From the NCBI GenBank assembly GCA_942486035.1, contig CALNXK010000024.1:3956001-4020000 (forward strand): a stretch of 64,000 bases of DNA, given 5' to 3'. Below are positions 46,826-56,740 of the stretch, piece after piece (within the stretch, counting starts at the first letter, position 1; the number at the start of each line of letters is the position of its first letter). A program made the position numbers and the translations under genes. Origin of the DNA: Porites lobata (Eukaryota; Cnidaria; Anthozoa; Scleractinia; Poritidae). A model generated the notes under the pieces. That model was not told the origin of the DNA, made no database searches, and saw only the letters and a list, made by a program, of their open reading frames with translations.

Positions 46826-47648
46826 TAATAATAATAATAATAATAAAATAATAATAATAATAATAATAGGGAATTGAATGGATAACCCAATTACTAGATT
46901 TCATTGTAGTCCAGATACAAATATAAAAATATTAAAAATTACAAAAAACAAAAATAATGACTACAATTTTAGGAAAGAGTTAACAATAATCAGTAATAAA
47001 ATATTAAAAGTTTAAAAGTTCTGCTAATAGCAAAATGGTCATTTTCAAAATTACAAACTAAAAATGTTTCTGTAATTCATTTTTAAATTTGGCCATGGTA
47101 CTTAGACCCCTAATGTTTCTATATAGCTAGATCATTAAAGTGCTGGGGCCACTTACAAGAATGCGTTGACCAGTCTTGGTATTAAAAAAGGGACGGATTT
47201 CAGTACTATATTAGCTGACGCTCTATTTTCATAATTAATTCTGGTATTGACGTAGCAAATATTATGATCGAAATAATCAGGACATTTACCATGAATGATA
47301 TTGAACACAATATAAAGTTTCGTCATTGCTATGATATCATCAATGGAGATCCGGCCCAGCTTGTTAAAAAGGTCAACTGAGCTGGCATAAATGTTTGTGT
47401 CCAAAATTAGCCTTGCACAACGCTAGCGCTTTTGAATTCTGAGGAGCCTAACTTAAATTATCATTCGTAGGGTTTCCCCACACAGAGCAGCAATATTCTA
47501 ATATTGACTTAATCAAAGCATTGTATAATAATTTCCTAAGCGGAAGAGGCAGGTATTTTTTGGCCCTGGCCTCTTGAGTAGGCTGGACCCAGATAATTAA
47601 TTTGGTGATCATATAATTATAGAATCACGCCAAGAAGCTTTTCATCCC

Positions 47649-47682
<34 letters not shown>

Positions 47683-48484
47683 CGTGCCGCTGGGAAGGGT
47701 ATGGTTTTCAAGCAGTTTACTCTAGGATAGGGTATATAAATCAGAGCGTTTGGCTCTAGAATAGGGTATCATTTTTCAGGAAACTGATCAGTTGGTTGAA
47801 GATTTTATCTAGACTAGGTACACAGCTACTCTAGGATAGGGGGATTTGGGGAGTTTACTCTAGTATAGGGCAGCAAAATTCAGCTGAACTAGCTCTGGTA
47901 AAGGTTAAGGGTTCCAGGCTACCAGCGGCACATCCCCACCCAGAAATTCCTAAAGTAACCCCCCACCCCGGGCTTTTCATTGACAGCTTCTTCAATTTTG
48001 GTGCCTCGCAAAAAGAAGATTCGGCACCGGATTTTCACAATGAGAAATCTTTTGTCTAGTTTCAATAAGTAACATTACTTTTTTGTTTTCTTTGCATTTG
48101 GCATCATCTTGTTTCGGGAGAACCAGTGATCTGCTTTAATGAGACTGGTTTGAACGCCATGCTGTATACTTCTAGGATCAGTACCAGTCTTCCATAATGT
48201 AGTGTCCTCAGCATTAATATCTACAGAGCTTTCTTATATACCAAGTGGAAGATCATTAATGTACAACAAGAAAAGGACGGGCCCAAAATAGAGCCTTGTA
48301 GGACACCTCGTGTGATAAAGAATGGATCAGAAAGTGATCCATCGATACAGCAGCGCTGTGATCGATTGTATAAATGAGATTGAAACCATTGATGAGATGT
48401 GTTAGCGATATGATACTTGTTGTTTTTTGATAACAATAAAATGTAATCCTTCAGATCAAAAGCCTTACTTAGATCGAGGAGCAC
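46826..48484 (-). pseudogene. Degenerate LINE (CR1/L2-like) reverse transcriptase
   Basis: On the minus strand, 48221-48484 encodes LDLSKAFDLKDY, a linker with WFQSHLYNRSQ, and a GVLQGSILGP motif, the palm and thumb region of a non-LTR reverse transcriptase. The catalytic DD block that should follow is replaced by diverged sequence. At 47153-47404 lies the C-terminal part (DTNIYASSVDLFNKLGRISI). An (ATT)n tract at 46826-46868 probably marks the 3' tail. Stops and frameshifts separate the parts, and an unrelated element (47646-47971) interrupts it. Confidence 0.8.
47646..47971. mobile_element. Non-autonomous transposon with 9-bp target-site duplication, inside the LINE
   Basis: The left end cccgggggggtactgccata and the right end, reverse-complemented, cccggggtggggggttact are imperfect inverted repeats. 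The sub-terminal gtgccgctgg/ccagcggcac also pair. The 9 bp gcttttcat flanks both sides exactly (47637-47645 and 47972-47980). Repeated words ctctaggatagggta and tctagtataggg fill the interior. The diverged copy at 5100-5425 belongs to the same family. A 9-bp duplication suggests Mutator-type mobilisation. Confidence 0.85.
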
Positions 48485-50276
48485 TGTACCTATACAAGTT
48501 TCTTTGAGTTAATGGCTCTAAGCCAGTTTTGTCAGTGAGACTTGAACATTGCAGTCTCACAAGAGTGATTAGGACAACAGGCTGACTGTTTACTGTGTAG
48601 AAGCTTGTTTGACGTTAACTAGACAGGTAAGATCCTGCAACATGCCTCTCCACAGGTTTACATATTATTGGCAATATAGAGAGAGGTCAGTAATTTCGAA
48701 TAATTGCTTCGGCTGTCATGAATTGAATTATATTTTTGAAACCGAATACTTTTTTTACAGGAATCAGCCTTTCGTCCACGAAAGCAGTGAACCCAGACAT
48801 CGAAACTGCATTGTTTTGAAACCAATCACCAGAGTGGTTTAAAGTGCTGGGGCCACTTGCAGGAATACGTTGACCAGTCTTGGTATTAAAAAAGGGACGG
48901 ATTTCACTACTATATTAGTTGACGCTCTATTTTCATCCAGAATCCAGAATCCAGACATCGAAACCGCATTGTTTTGAAACCAATCACCAGAGTGGTTTAA
49001 CGTTCCTTTTACACGAATCCTGATAAATAATATGCTGTTCCAAAAATGTCCGCATTCGTGTAGATATGGCCAGATTAGGCAGCGCACTACTGGCACTAGC
49101 CGACTGTGCTAATCCTTAATTTGCTCTCACTTTTTAGCCTTGTCCGATTTTTATCTTTTTTATGGCTGAACTAAGTGGCTTAAAAGAAATTACTAATACT
49201 TTCAAATAGCATTCATTTCAGACGGACGCAGTCAGCCAAAATTTTAAGTCTAGTAATATAAGGCATACAAGGGAGAGTCAAGGTGAATTTTTTAGCGATC
49301 GTATTCACTAAAATAAATGAGGAAATATTGTTTGTGTCTGTGTCAATGAATATGATATAAAATACGATTTACGTCATGAACTAAAATTAACTCATTCATG
49401 TTTTAATCAGTTTCTTAAAGCAGAAAGAATGAAACTGCCGCCTGAAACTAAACGTGACGGTTCATGTAAATAGCTTTGTTTATGTCGAGTCTTTTAATTG
49501 GCACGGCGTCGAGTATTATTCTCGATATAAAGTGAAAAAGATAATATGGTTCTCTTTCCCTGAGAGCTTTTTTTTTACCCGTTCTTGGAGCAAAACGAGG
49601 AACAAGGCCGTGCAAGCCAAACGTCGTGGACTCGCTTCAAAACAAAGGTTTTTTCAACTGAATAACTAAATATCTAATTTGAGGCGTCATGCCAGTGATA
49701 GGTGCTAGCAGGTGCTTGCATAGAGCTGTTTTAATAAACATCACTCCTATTCTAAGATGTTTTGCATACAATTCAATCGCCATGCTCAAAATACTTCGAA
49801 CATTGACTTTGCAGTTCGATGACACGTCTTGTTTTAAAGACGCGACGTGTATTCCCAAGATTACTGCTCTTTAAGGGTACCCTCACCTAGCTTTTGATCC
49901 CATAACGGAAAAATAATGATATCATTTTTATTTCCAGTTTTTATTGTTGCTTTATTGCTAAGCTTTTGCCAAGTTACTTCTGAAACAAATGGAAAATTTT
50001 GCTCTTCATAAAGCTTATAATATGATCTCTCGCTTGTAGGGAAACTAGACCAAAAATCTCCCCACAAAAGTTACACGGAAAGCTCCATTCACTAAGTTTT
50101 TATTCACATAACTGCTCGGATCACCGCCATACACACACACAAAACAAATTTTCACTTTAATTTATCGCACGCTGGACACATTGATATATTCTAAATTAAT
50201 ATGCTCGTCGTAATTTTGTACTGGTGGTCAGGGTTCGTAGTTTAAACGACAAAATGTTTTCTGTGGAGCGACTTAC

Positions 50277-50514
50277 CGGCGACTTGTTCGTCAGATAACT
50301 TTTTTTCTGTTTTCTGTGGGCAAAGAGTCGAACAAAAGGAAAACTTAAACACACAACCAGGAACTTCAAAACAGAGATAAATTATTATCATTGCCCTCCT
50401 TAAAACTCATTCTACGGTTGCTTTCATTAAAAACGACAGACCGATTCCTCGGCAAAAAAATTACCGCTAGTAAAGCATGTTTACCTCTTTTTCTTTATTC
50501 GGCATTCCGTTCAT
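50277..50514 (-). CDS. Possible alternative first exons of calmodulin-like gene A
   Basis: Exon 50277-50313 encodes KTEKKLSDEQVA and ends in phase 1 with donor GCCG|GTAAGT after acceptor CCCACAG. This is the calmodulin N-terminal signature (LTEEQIAE) and would join in frame to the EF1 exon at 42530, giving SDEQVAELQEAF. An upstream exon 50485-50514 has ATG and nine more codons, then GAG|GTAAAC in the required phase 0. The resulting protein would have 159 residues. No EF1 exon lies nearer, so it probably belongs to gene A across a 7.7-kb intron. It could instead be a leftover of a third paralogue. The KTEKKLSDEQVA exon is convincing, the ATG exon less so. Confidence 0.55.
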
Positions 50515-51429
50515 CAGGCCTTGAAACGATGCCTTGGCAACAATCTAAACCAAGAAGCACAACATTCTGCAAGGATATAATTGTTTATCTTTGTTACGCG
50601 CGCTCTTTCGCAGTTGGAGGAGGTCTAGAACTCATGTTTTAGGAGATAAATTATTCATAACTTCTATTTGTGCTCATGTCTTGCGTATTTCAATGGTTAT
50701 CAATTGAATATTGTACGTCAAGCTCCTTAACTTTCAAACCTGCGCTGCGTGTGGGCTATTCGGTGCAAATGTTTCAAAGGTGACAGTTCAAATAAGAAAC
50801 ACACCAACTCATCGAAATTTTGTTAACTTCTCGGAGCATGCGAATAAACGGACATAATTATCCCTTCTTTAAATATAAAGGTGACTTCATTTGGAATTTA
50901 TGTAATTTTTTTTTCTTTTTCCAGATGCTTCTTTTGGTCCTTTCAGTAGCATTGACATTAAAACAATGATAGCAATTTATTGTAAAAAATATTAAGTTTT
51001 ATTATATGGCAAAACCAGTCCTAGGCAAATCCGTGCGCTCTGATTGGTTCTTTCTCGGTTGGGATTTTGCAGTACGGTCCAAGCCGTGTAGTTTTGTTTT
51101 GGAGCAAAGCCGGCAAATTCAAAATTTGCAACCAAAACAGCGAAAAAAACATGTGAATATTGTCATTCTTCATAGCGAAACTACCAGAAAAAGCTAAAAA
51201 GACTGAATTTTTACTGAGATTTCAAAGACGGATGAAGAAGACGAACATTTTCTCAGCGAGGTCAGGATTGATTTGATGCAGAAAATGAAACGGGCATCGC
51301 CGAAAGCCATGAGGCCAAAGACGATTTTATCAACCAACAGAAAACTTTTATACAACACTTCGGTCTCCGAGCAAGAGAATATCAGTCAAGCGATCCGTTA
51401 CTTTCTTCCACCTCTCCAGTTCTAAACAT

Positions 51430-51533
51430 AGGATCCATCAGCAGGTGCACATTCCAAACATTTTATGGTAATGTGGAAATTGTCCAGAATGAAAGGACGC
51501 GTCAAATTGTTATCGACAGCGATGAGGACGATT
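51430..51533 (+). pseudogene. C-terminal coding fragment ending in IDSDEDD
   Basis: In one frame, CTFQTFYGNVEIVQNERTRQ is followed by IVIDSDEDD and a stop at 51531-51533. The pattern C-F-F-G-NV then a basic stretch and an acidic tail recalls the C-termini of cnidarian transposon-derived proteins with DUF3504 (ZMYM2/QRICH1-like). That comparison is from memory and weak. No upstream domain is intact, so it is a relic. Confidence 0.35.
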
Positions 51534-51846
51534 GACTTTGAACTTATGTTTTTTAACTGTCCAGTTTTGAATTAATTTTCACAGCTTCAAACTTAGACTT
51601 TCACTTGACCCTGACTTGATCCATATTTCAATCAAGAAAGTATGGTTTGATCGACAAATTCCCGAATTTTAGAATCAACAATTGCTTTTGTCTGATTCCG
51701 TTACAAAGTGTTTTGAAGTTTTTCTTAGAACTCTTGGCAGCTTGCTTTTGTCTGAGTTTCTCGCGTCATCAAGAGTACATCACGGCGGAAGCCCTTTAAG
51801 TGCAAGCCACCGGAAGTGCATTTTACTATCAGAAGCCGAGTGCCAT

Positions 51847-51990
51847 ATAATAAACAATTTACTAACCGAGCTTGCTCGGGCCGTACTGGGGAATATTTGC
51901 CCTCAGTCGTGGCAGTACGTACTGCCACGACCTCGGGCCAATATTCCCAAGTACGACCTCGCGTTCGGTTAGTAAGCGGTTATTATTTTT
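51847..51990. repeat. Imperfect 140-bp palindrome
   Basis: The centre is cagtacgtactg between 51918 and 51919. The innermost arms gtcgtggcagtac/gtactgccacgac are exact. Outward, gggaatatt pairs with aatattccc, ccgagc with gttcgg and ttactaaccg with cggttagtaa. Small asymmetric gaps show it has aged. The transcript would form a long hairpin. Confidence 0.85.
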
Positions 51991-52450
51991 CAGGACAACT
52001 GTTGGCTGATAAAACAAATAACGAACACTTACCGAAACTATTTTTCACGGTCACACGAAAATCGCTCTATCTTTGCCTATCCAGCAAAATAAAGGAGGGA
52101 AAGCATTACAATTTATTTCCATCGTAATTAGATTGCCCCAAAATTATAGCTACAAAAGCTACAATTTAGTCAGCAAAACCGCCATATAAAGTAATAAAGT
52201 AAACCTCTAACATGTTATTTAATTTTGAACAGACTCTTTCGATTCCCTGTCACTTTTCTACTTATTTCGTATTTATTATCATCTTTTGGAAATTAATCAC
52301 AGATATACGGTTTGATGTCAGACAAGTTCACTTTAAACCTTTCTCAAGAGTCACTGAATGCGAGCGGGGGCTCCATCTCGATCCGGCAGAGGATTCAATG
52401 CCAACACAGGTAGAATGCTGATAGCATCACAGGTGTACGGGCCTAAGGAC

Positions 52451-53534
52451 CTATTCGGTCAGTTCTGGTCCACCAATTGTAATTCCAAGACGTCTGCGAT
52501 CATCGGTCAAGAAGACATTCCTGTTATTGCCCCATAGCCCCTGACCTATGCCGATCCCGTGTTTTGCCTGAACCCAAGAGCTATTGTCTGTTTTAATCCA
52601 AGCCGGTCCGTACAAGCCCTGTCGTCGACGTCCAGTATGTGTCCAATCCTCAAGAAAAGAGTAAAGGCCGTAGTTTGCCACCCAGGGACACACTTTGAAG
52701 GAAGCCAGCAAACGCCAGATATTCAACTCAGGAATACGAAACCATCCTGTAAATATGACCTTTTCGCTTTCTTCTTTGTCTGGTCTAACGTTGACCTTGA
52801 GTTGATATGTTTGACCCACCTTCCAGTCATAGACTAGGTGACTTTGACCCCAGTACCTTCTCCAGCAAAGCGTTGAACGGTCACGTTTTCGCCTTGAGCG
52901 AGCAGTTTCACTAAGTCCTCAGACGGCACATTAGGATTAACATCTGTGAAGGCGTTGTCCCATAGCGAGAAGATTACCGGCCGTTTAGGTGAGCGATCCT
53001 GGATGCCCATGTAGCCTTGAGAAGATATTCCATCGGTACAGAAAGTAAGAACGATATGCTGACTGCTTAACTGTTTCCTCATTGTCGAACCAGGCAACTC
53101 GGTCACTCCGAACGTCTGGCTGCGGATTGGCTGGGGATGACCACCAAATAGTCGTGTAGGGGGCCTTGAACGCTGGCACCCATCGATGTTCAGATGATAG
53201 GTACACTTCCCTGACCTCCAAGTATGGGCTCCAGTCAGCTTCATACGGGACATCAGCATCAGAGATAGACGAAATCATTCTGGAGAAAACACCATGAAGA
53301 ACATTTTTGCAGGTCGCTTGTTAAAGTGATGGTCCAGTTGTCTCCATCATAGTACATCATTCGACCTTTGCTCTGACACACCCAGATTGGTTTACCTCGA
53401 ACTCTGTTGGCTGTAGGGGAGTATTCTCCTGCTTCTTGCGCGAAGATATTGCCCCGAACCAAAATGAGTCGCAGCTTGGATACAAGGCGATGTTTTATCT
53501 GTCTGATGTAGCTCTGTACAGAGTAATGTGACAA
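52451..53534 (-). pseudogene. Broken intronless gene with DUF3472 domain
   Basis: Three overlapping frames read in order from 53534 to 52451 join into one protein only by three frameshifts: near 53305 (after TITLTSDLQ), near 53070 (between DNEETVK and SQHIVL) and at about 52848 in a run of four G (after EGTG). The first part has AGEYSPTANRVRGKPIW and YYDGDNWTI. The rest is DUF3472-like: GYMGIQDRSPKRPVIFSLWD, FAGEGTG, SHLVYDWKVGQTY, FTGWFRIP-WRLLASFK and YSFLEDW ... GPAWI. No intron interrupts it, so it may be a retrocopy, though no poly-A tail is visible. Such domains occur in secreted or surface proteins of unknown function. Several shifts in 1 kb argue for a pseudogene rather than a single sequencing error. 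Confidence 0.75.
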
Positions 53535-53752
53535 TTACGAATAAAACTTCATTTTAAATGAAACACATCTAGTATAGTGCTTTTGCTTTTCTAATTTAGT
53601 GGATACTGATATTTTAAAAGTATTTTATTTTTTTCGTATTTACGAGTATATATAAAACCCTTACTAAATTTTAAAACCGATAAAAACGCTAATAAGATAT
53701 ACTTTGGAACAAAACATTTTAATAGCGTTTTAAACAGGTAAAAATCGCTTGA

Positions 53753-54075
53753 CAGTTGACTCCCGATAACTCGAACACTCGCTAACTCGAACCAAAATCG
53801 ATTTCCCCTGGATTTTCTTCATACATTTACTGTAATTTTACCCTCGGTAACTCGAACCGCTAACTCGCGTCGAAGTAATTTTTGTTTCCCCTCAGATCAT
53901 TTCTATATAATTTTACCCTCGATAACTCGAACCATGTTTTGAGCGCTTGAAAAGTCTGGAAAAAACCGTGCACTGGCGTCCGAAACAGTGAATTTTGAAG
54001 TCCCATTGACGAGTTGTAGACATATAGTTTACTAGCGGAGGCTGATGTTTGTCACAAATCTAACGTGAACAGCTT

Positions 54076-54111
<36 letters not shown>

Positions 54112-54386
54112 CTTTATTGAGGATATCAATAACTTTACTTCTCACGACCGTAAAACGCATGCTCTAATTAGAGTTATTTAGTATGTTTTGTTACGTTACG
54201 TTGTGATTTATAACCTAGATGTATCTTTCAATTTTCACTTAACATTTCTACAATAAAATGTGATTAAAATGTTCACCGTACAGTAAAAACTGTTTTTTAC
54301 CTTACTCTGGCTATTTTCTTCGAGCTACCGATAACTCGAACTTTTTTCGATTTCCCTTGAAGGTTCGAGTTAACGGGAGTCGACTG
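53753..54386. mobile_element. pogo/Tigger-like element with CAGTCGACTCCCG ends
   Basis: The left end cagttgactcccgataact and the right end, reverse-complemented, cagtcgactcccgttaact differ at two positions; both continue cgaac. TA follows the right end. The phrase taactcgaac(c) recurs at least six times inside, mostly close to the ends. An (ATA)n tract occupies 54076-54110. No transposase frame is present. Confidence 0.75.
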
Positions 54387-54675
54387 TAGTCGATTCTTGT
54401 ATTTTAAACCTTTTTTTCTATATACGTTTATTATTGTCATTGCAAAATTGTCAGTGGCTTTCACAATGACGAACAGAATTTGTTTACTATTTTGCGCAAG
54501 AATCTCTATCCCGAGCATGTATTAGACAGTCATGTTTACTCCACCGTTACGTCACGAGAGCAGTAGACACACGATCTTCAAAAGGCGTCGAACAGCAAGA
54601 GACGGCCTAGGCACTATTTCAAGATCCCCTACAACGGGTATTTTTCAGGTGTTGCACAACCAAGGGTGCGCAAAC

Positions 54676-54794
54676 CAGTACCGGATCCAGACTTTGAGAT
54701 AAGGGGGGTGGGGGAGGGGGGCAGTAATCCAGACCCTCAGCAGTTTAGTCTAAAAATAAGGGCCCCCCGGGGCCCTTCCCAGGATCCGCCGCTG
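54676..54794. mobile_element. Second CAGTGGCGGATCCAG MITE with 5-bp target-site duplication
   Basis: The ends cagtaccggatccag and, reverse-complemented at the right, cagcggcggatcctgg are inverted repeats. The 5 bp caaac lies directly on both sides (54671-54675 and 54795-54799). The interior has gagataagggggg and ataagggccccc, as in the copy at 2205-2313. Confidence 0.8.
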
Positions 54795-55295
54795 CAAACT
54801 CTTCAACGGATTCTGTAAACCCATTGACATTAAGTTTGTTTACTGTACTTTTAAAATTAACAACTTATTCAACGTGAAAGATCCTTTCCCAGACAGGCTT
54901 CGAACGCGTATCGCGTACGAATTTTTCGTGGGAAAGCTGTGCACGTAATACTTGTAACGTTGGCGAAACAAGCCGACATGAGCACTTGTCATCGGACAAA
55001 TCTTCTCACGTAAGCATTTACAGGCTACAGAGTCTTGTCGTACCTCCTGTAACTTAGACTGCTTTAAGGTAATTCCCGTGAAATTGTTCTACGATCAAAC
55101 TTAGAAATTTGATTATTTCTTTACGCTTCTTAAAAAGGAAAAAAACTCTGTCTGATCATGAAGCTGACTCGCATAAATTCGGGAAGAAATCTCGACCAAA
55201 AATCTGTACAATGAATTTCAAAATTGACGCACCATAACTAAAAGAAAATTTACATTTGTTAGTGCAACGTTCGGTGCACGAAATTAGATTAAGAC

Positions 55296-55481
55296 CTACA
55301 TCTTTTTTTTTTAATACGGTGTAATTTAGTTTTTTTTTTTTTTATGATGTATTTTTAGTTTTTATATGATGTATATAGTTTTCTTATTGCTTTTGTTTAT
55401 AGTTTTTAGGTATCTTAGATGTAACGCGCATTTGATCATATTCGAATGTTAATTTGCGCGCTATAAGCAATAATAATAATA
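55296..55481. repeat. Probable LINE 3' tail
   Basis: T-rich sequence with two tatgatgta words, then gcgcatttgatcatattcga, gcgcgctataag and a short (AAT)n end at about 55469-55482. This resembles the 3' end of CR1/L2-type LINEs that finish in short simple repeats. No reverse transcriptase remains. Confidence 0.45.
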
Positions 55482-56104
55482 ACATCTACTGACTCTGCAA
55501 GCGGCTTTCAGTCGTAGACTACTGTCAATGAGGAGATGAGTTGCTTATTACGGTACATTTTAATAAAATGACAAAGTGCACGCCCGGGAGGTAAAAAAAC
55601 TTTGTAAATTTTAAACGCGTTCTAATGACAAGTGCGATACTTTAAATTAGAGCAGGACATTATGTCACAAATTCTATAATTTTAAGGGCTGAAGTTGCCA
55701 ATCAACATAACAAACTGGCAAAAATAAGGTTATCAATATCTAATTTTACCAAGGTAGCAACGTGGCTGTCAATCAACTAAAAATACGGGAAACTTCTTTG
55801 AGTTTGCACTGCTTTCTGACTTGAAACTGTTATCAAAGTGAAAAAATCTATCCTTACTTTTGACACAAAAAAGCCAGCCAAGCACTCATAGTTTGGTCTG
55901 GGGCTGGGCTCTCTGCTGACACCCAGCAAGGCGCCAAGCTCTGTTCGGCTACAGGGCTTGTATCAAATTCAGTCAGATATTTAGTGCTTATCTGGGCTCG
56001 GTGGTGAATTTAATTGCCCTGGAATGCAATTTCAACTTCCTGGGCTAGCAAATGTTGTATATTATCAAGAGTTATTAAGTACTACCCTCTCTGAATAAAA
56101 TAAG

Positions 56105-56110
56105 TTATTA

Positions 56111-56206
<96 letters not shown>
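56105..56206. repeat. (ATT)n microsatellite after a LINE-like 3' end
   Basis: About 100 bp of att repeats directly after ctctgaataaaataagttat, a wording typical of LINE 3' ends with simple-repeat tails. Confidence 0.85.
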
Positions 56207-56551
56207 GAATGATATTGTTATTCAGTTATAATGAGTGATACGTGTATCATCTGTAACGAGCCAGTATAAGCTGCGCTGTGACTTATTTAGTATTTTTGGC
56301 AGGATATCATCAACTGTATCTTCCTAAAAATGTCATTAATCCAAATATGATGATTATCAAATGAGGCAAAAGATGATAAGCATTGTACAATCTGACTGTA
56401 TTATTATTCACATCAATTTAATTTTTGTGACTCTTTAAGAACGGAATTTGATTCTATCAAACCTTACATTTACAGAGTACAGCGTACCGTCACATTCGAG
56501 GATTATAGGCTTAGGGTGGATTTCCACTGTTGCGTATGTATAAAGCTAAAG

Positions 56552-56740
56552 CCCGGTCTCCATATGATCGCTACGATCGCTGCGATCGCTGAGAAAAACA
56601 ATGTTCAGCGATCGCAGCGATCACAGTGATCATATGGAAACCACTCTCCAGCAATCGCAGCTATAACAGCGATCGCAGCGACAACGATCGCTGAGATAGA
56701 AAAAGTTCTTTCTCAGGGATCGTTGTCGTTTACGCACGAC
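56552..56740. repeat. Cluster of GCGATCGC motifs
   Basis: The words gatcgctgcgatcgctgag, agcgatcgcagcgatcac, gcgatcgcagcgac and gatcgctgag alternate in both orientations, with atatgatc/gatcatat pairing near the ends. It is probably a fold-back MITE; the outer borders are unclear. Each GATC is also a potential restriction or methylation site, but that has no known role here. Confidence 0.6.

Larger units (their letters stand above)
46798..49070. mobile_element. MITE split by a LINE insertion
   Basis: The left end gctatgtccacacgaatccg (46798) and the right end, reverse-complemented, gccatatctacacgaatgcg (from 49070) are inverted repeats matching at most positions. Everything between about 46826 and 48720 is LINE-derived, so the LINE apparently landed inside this element. 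The right half also holds a direct repeat of about 47 bp (cagacatcgaaactgcattg ..., near 48793 and 48953) around a second, very short LINE piece. Confidence 0.6.
44689..50276. other. Repeat-rich region above calmodulin-like gene A
   Basis: This is promoter DNA if gene A starts at 44688, or intron if transcription starts near 50.5 kb. An inverted CCAAT box (attgg on the minus strand) lies near 44782. Nested elements fill 46798-49070. The stretch 45530-46797 contains only low-value open frames opposite each other, and 49071-50276 shows nothing recognisable. Confidence 0.5.
51006..52125. repeat. Composite transposon remnant
   Basis: The segment from about 51990 to 52105 (gctgataaaacaaataacga ... 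ccagcaaaataaaggaggg) recurs at 63905-64000. The left part has a typical repeat-end text (gtgcgctctgattggttc). Within it are a coding fragment at 51430-51533 and a large palindrome at 51847-51990, both listed. The borders are approximate. The 96- and 103-codon frames over the palindrome are artefacts. Confidence 0.55.
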
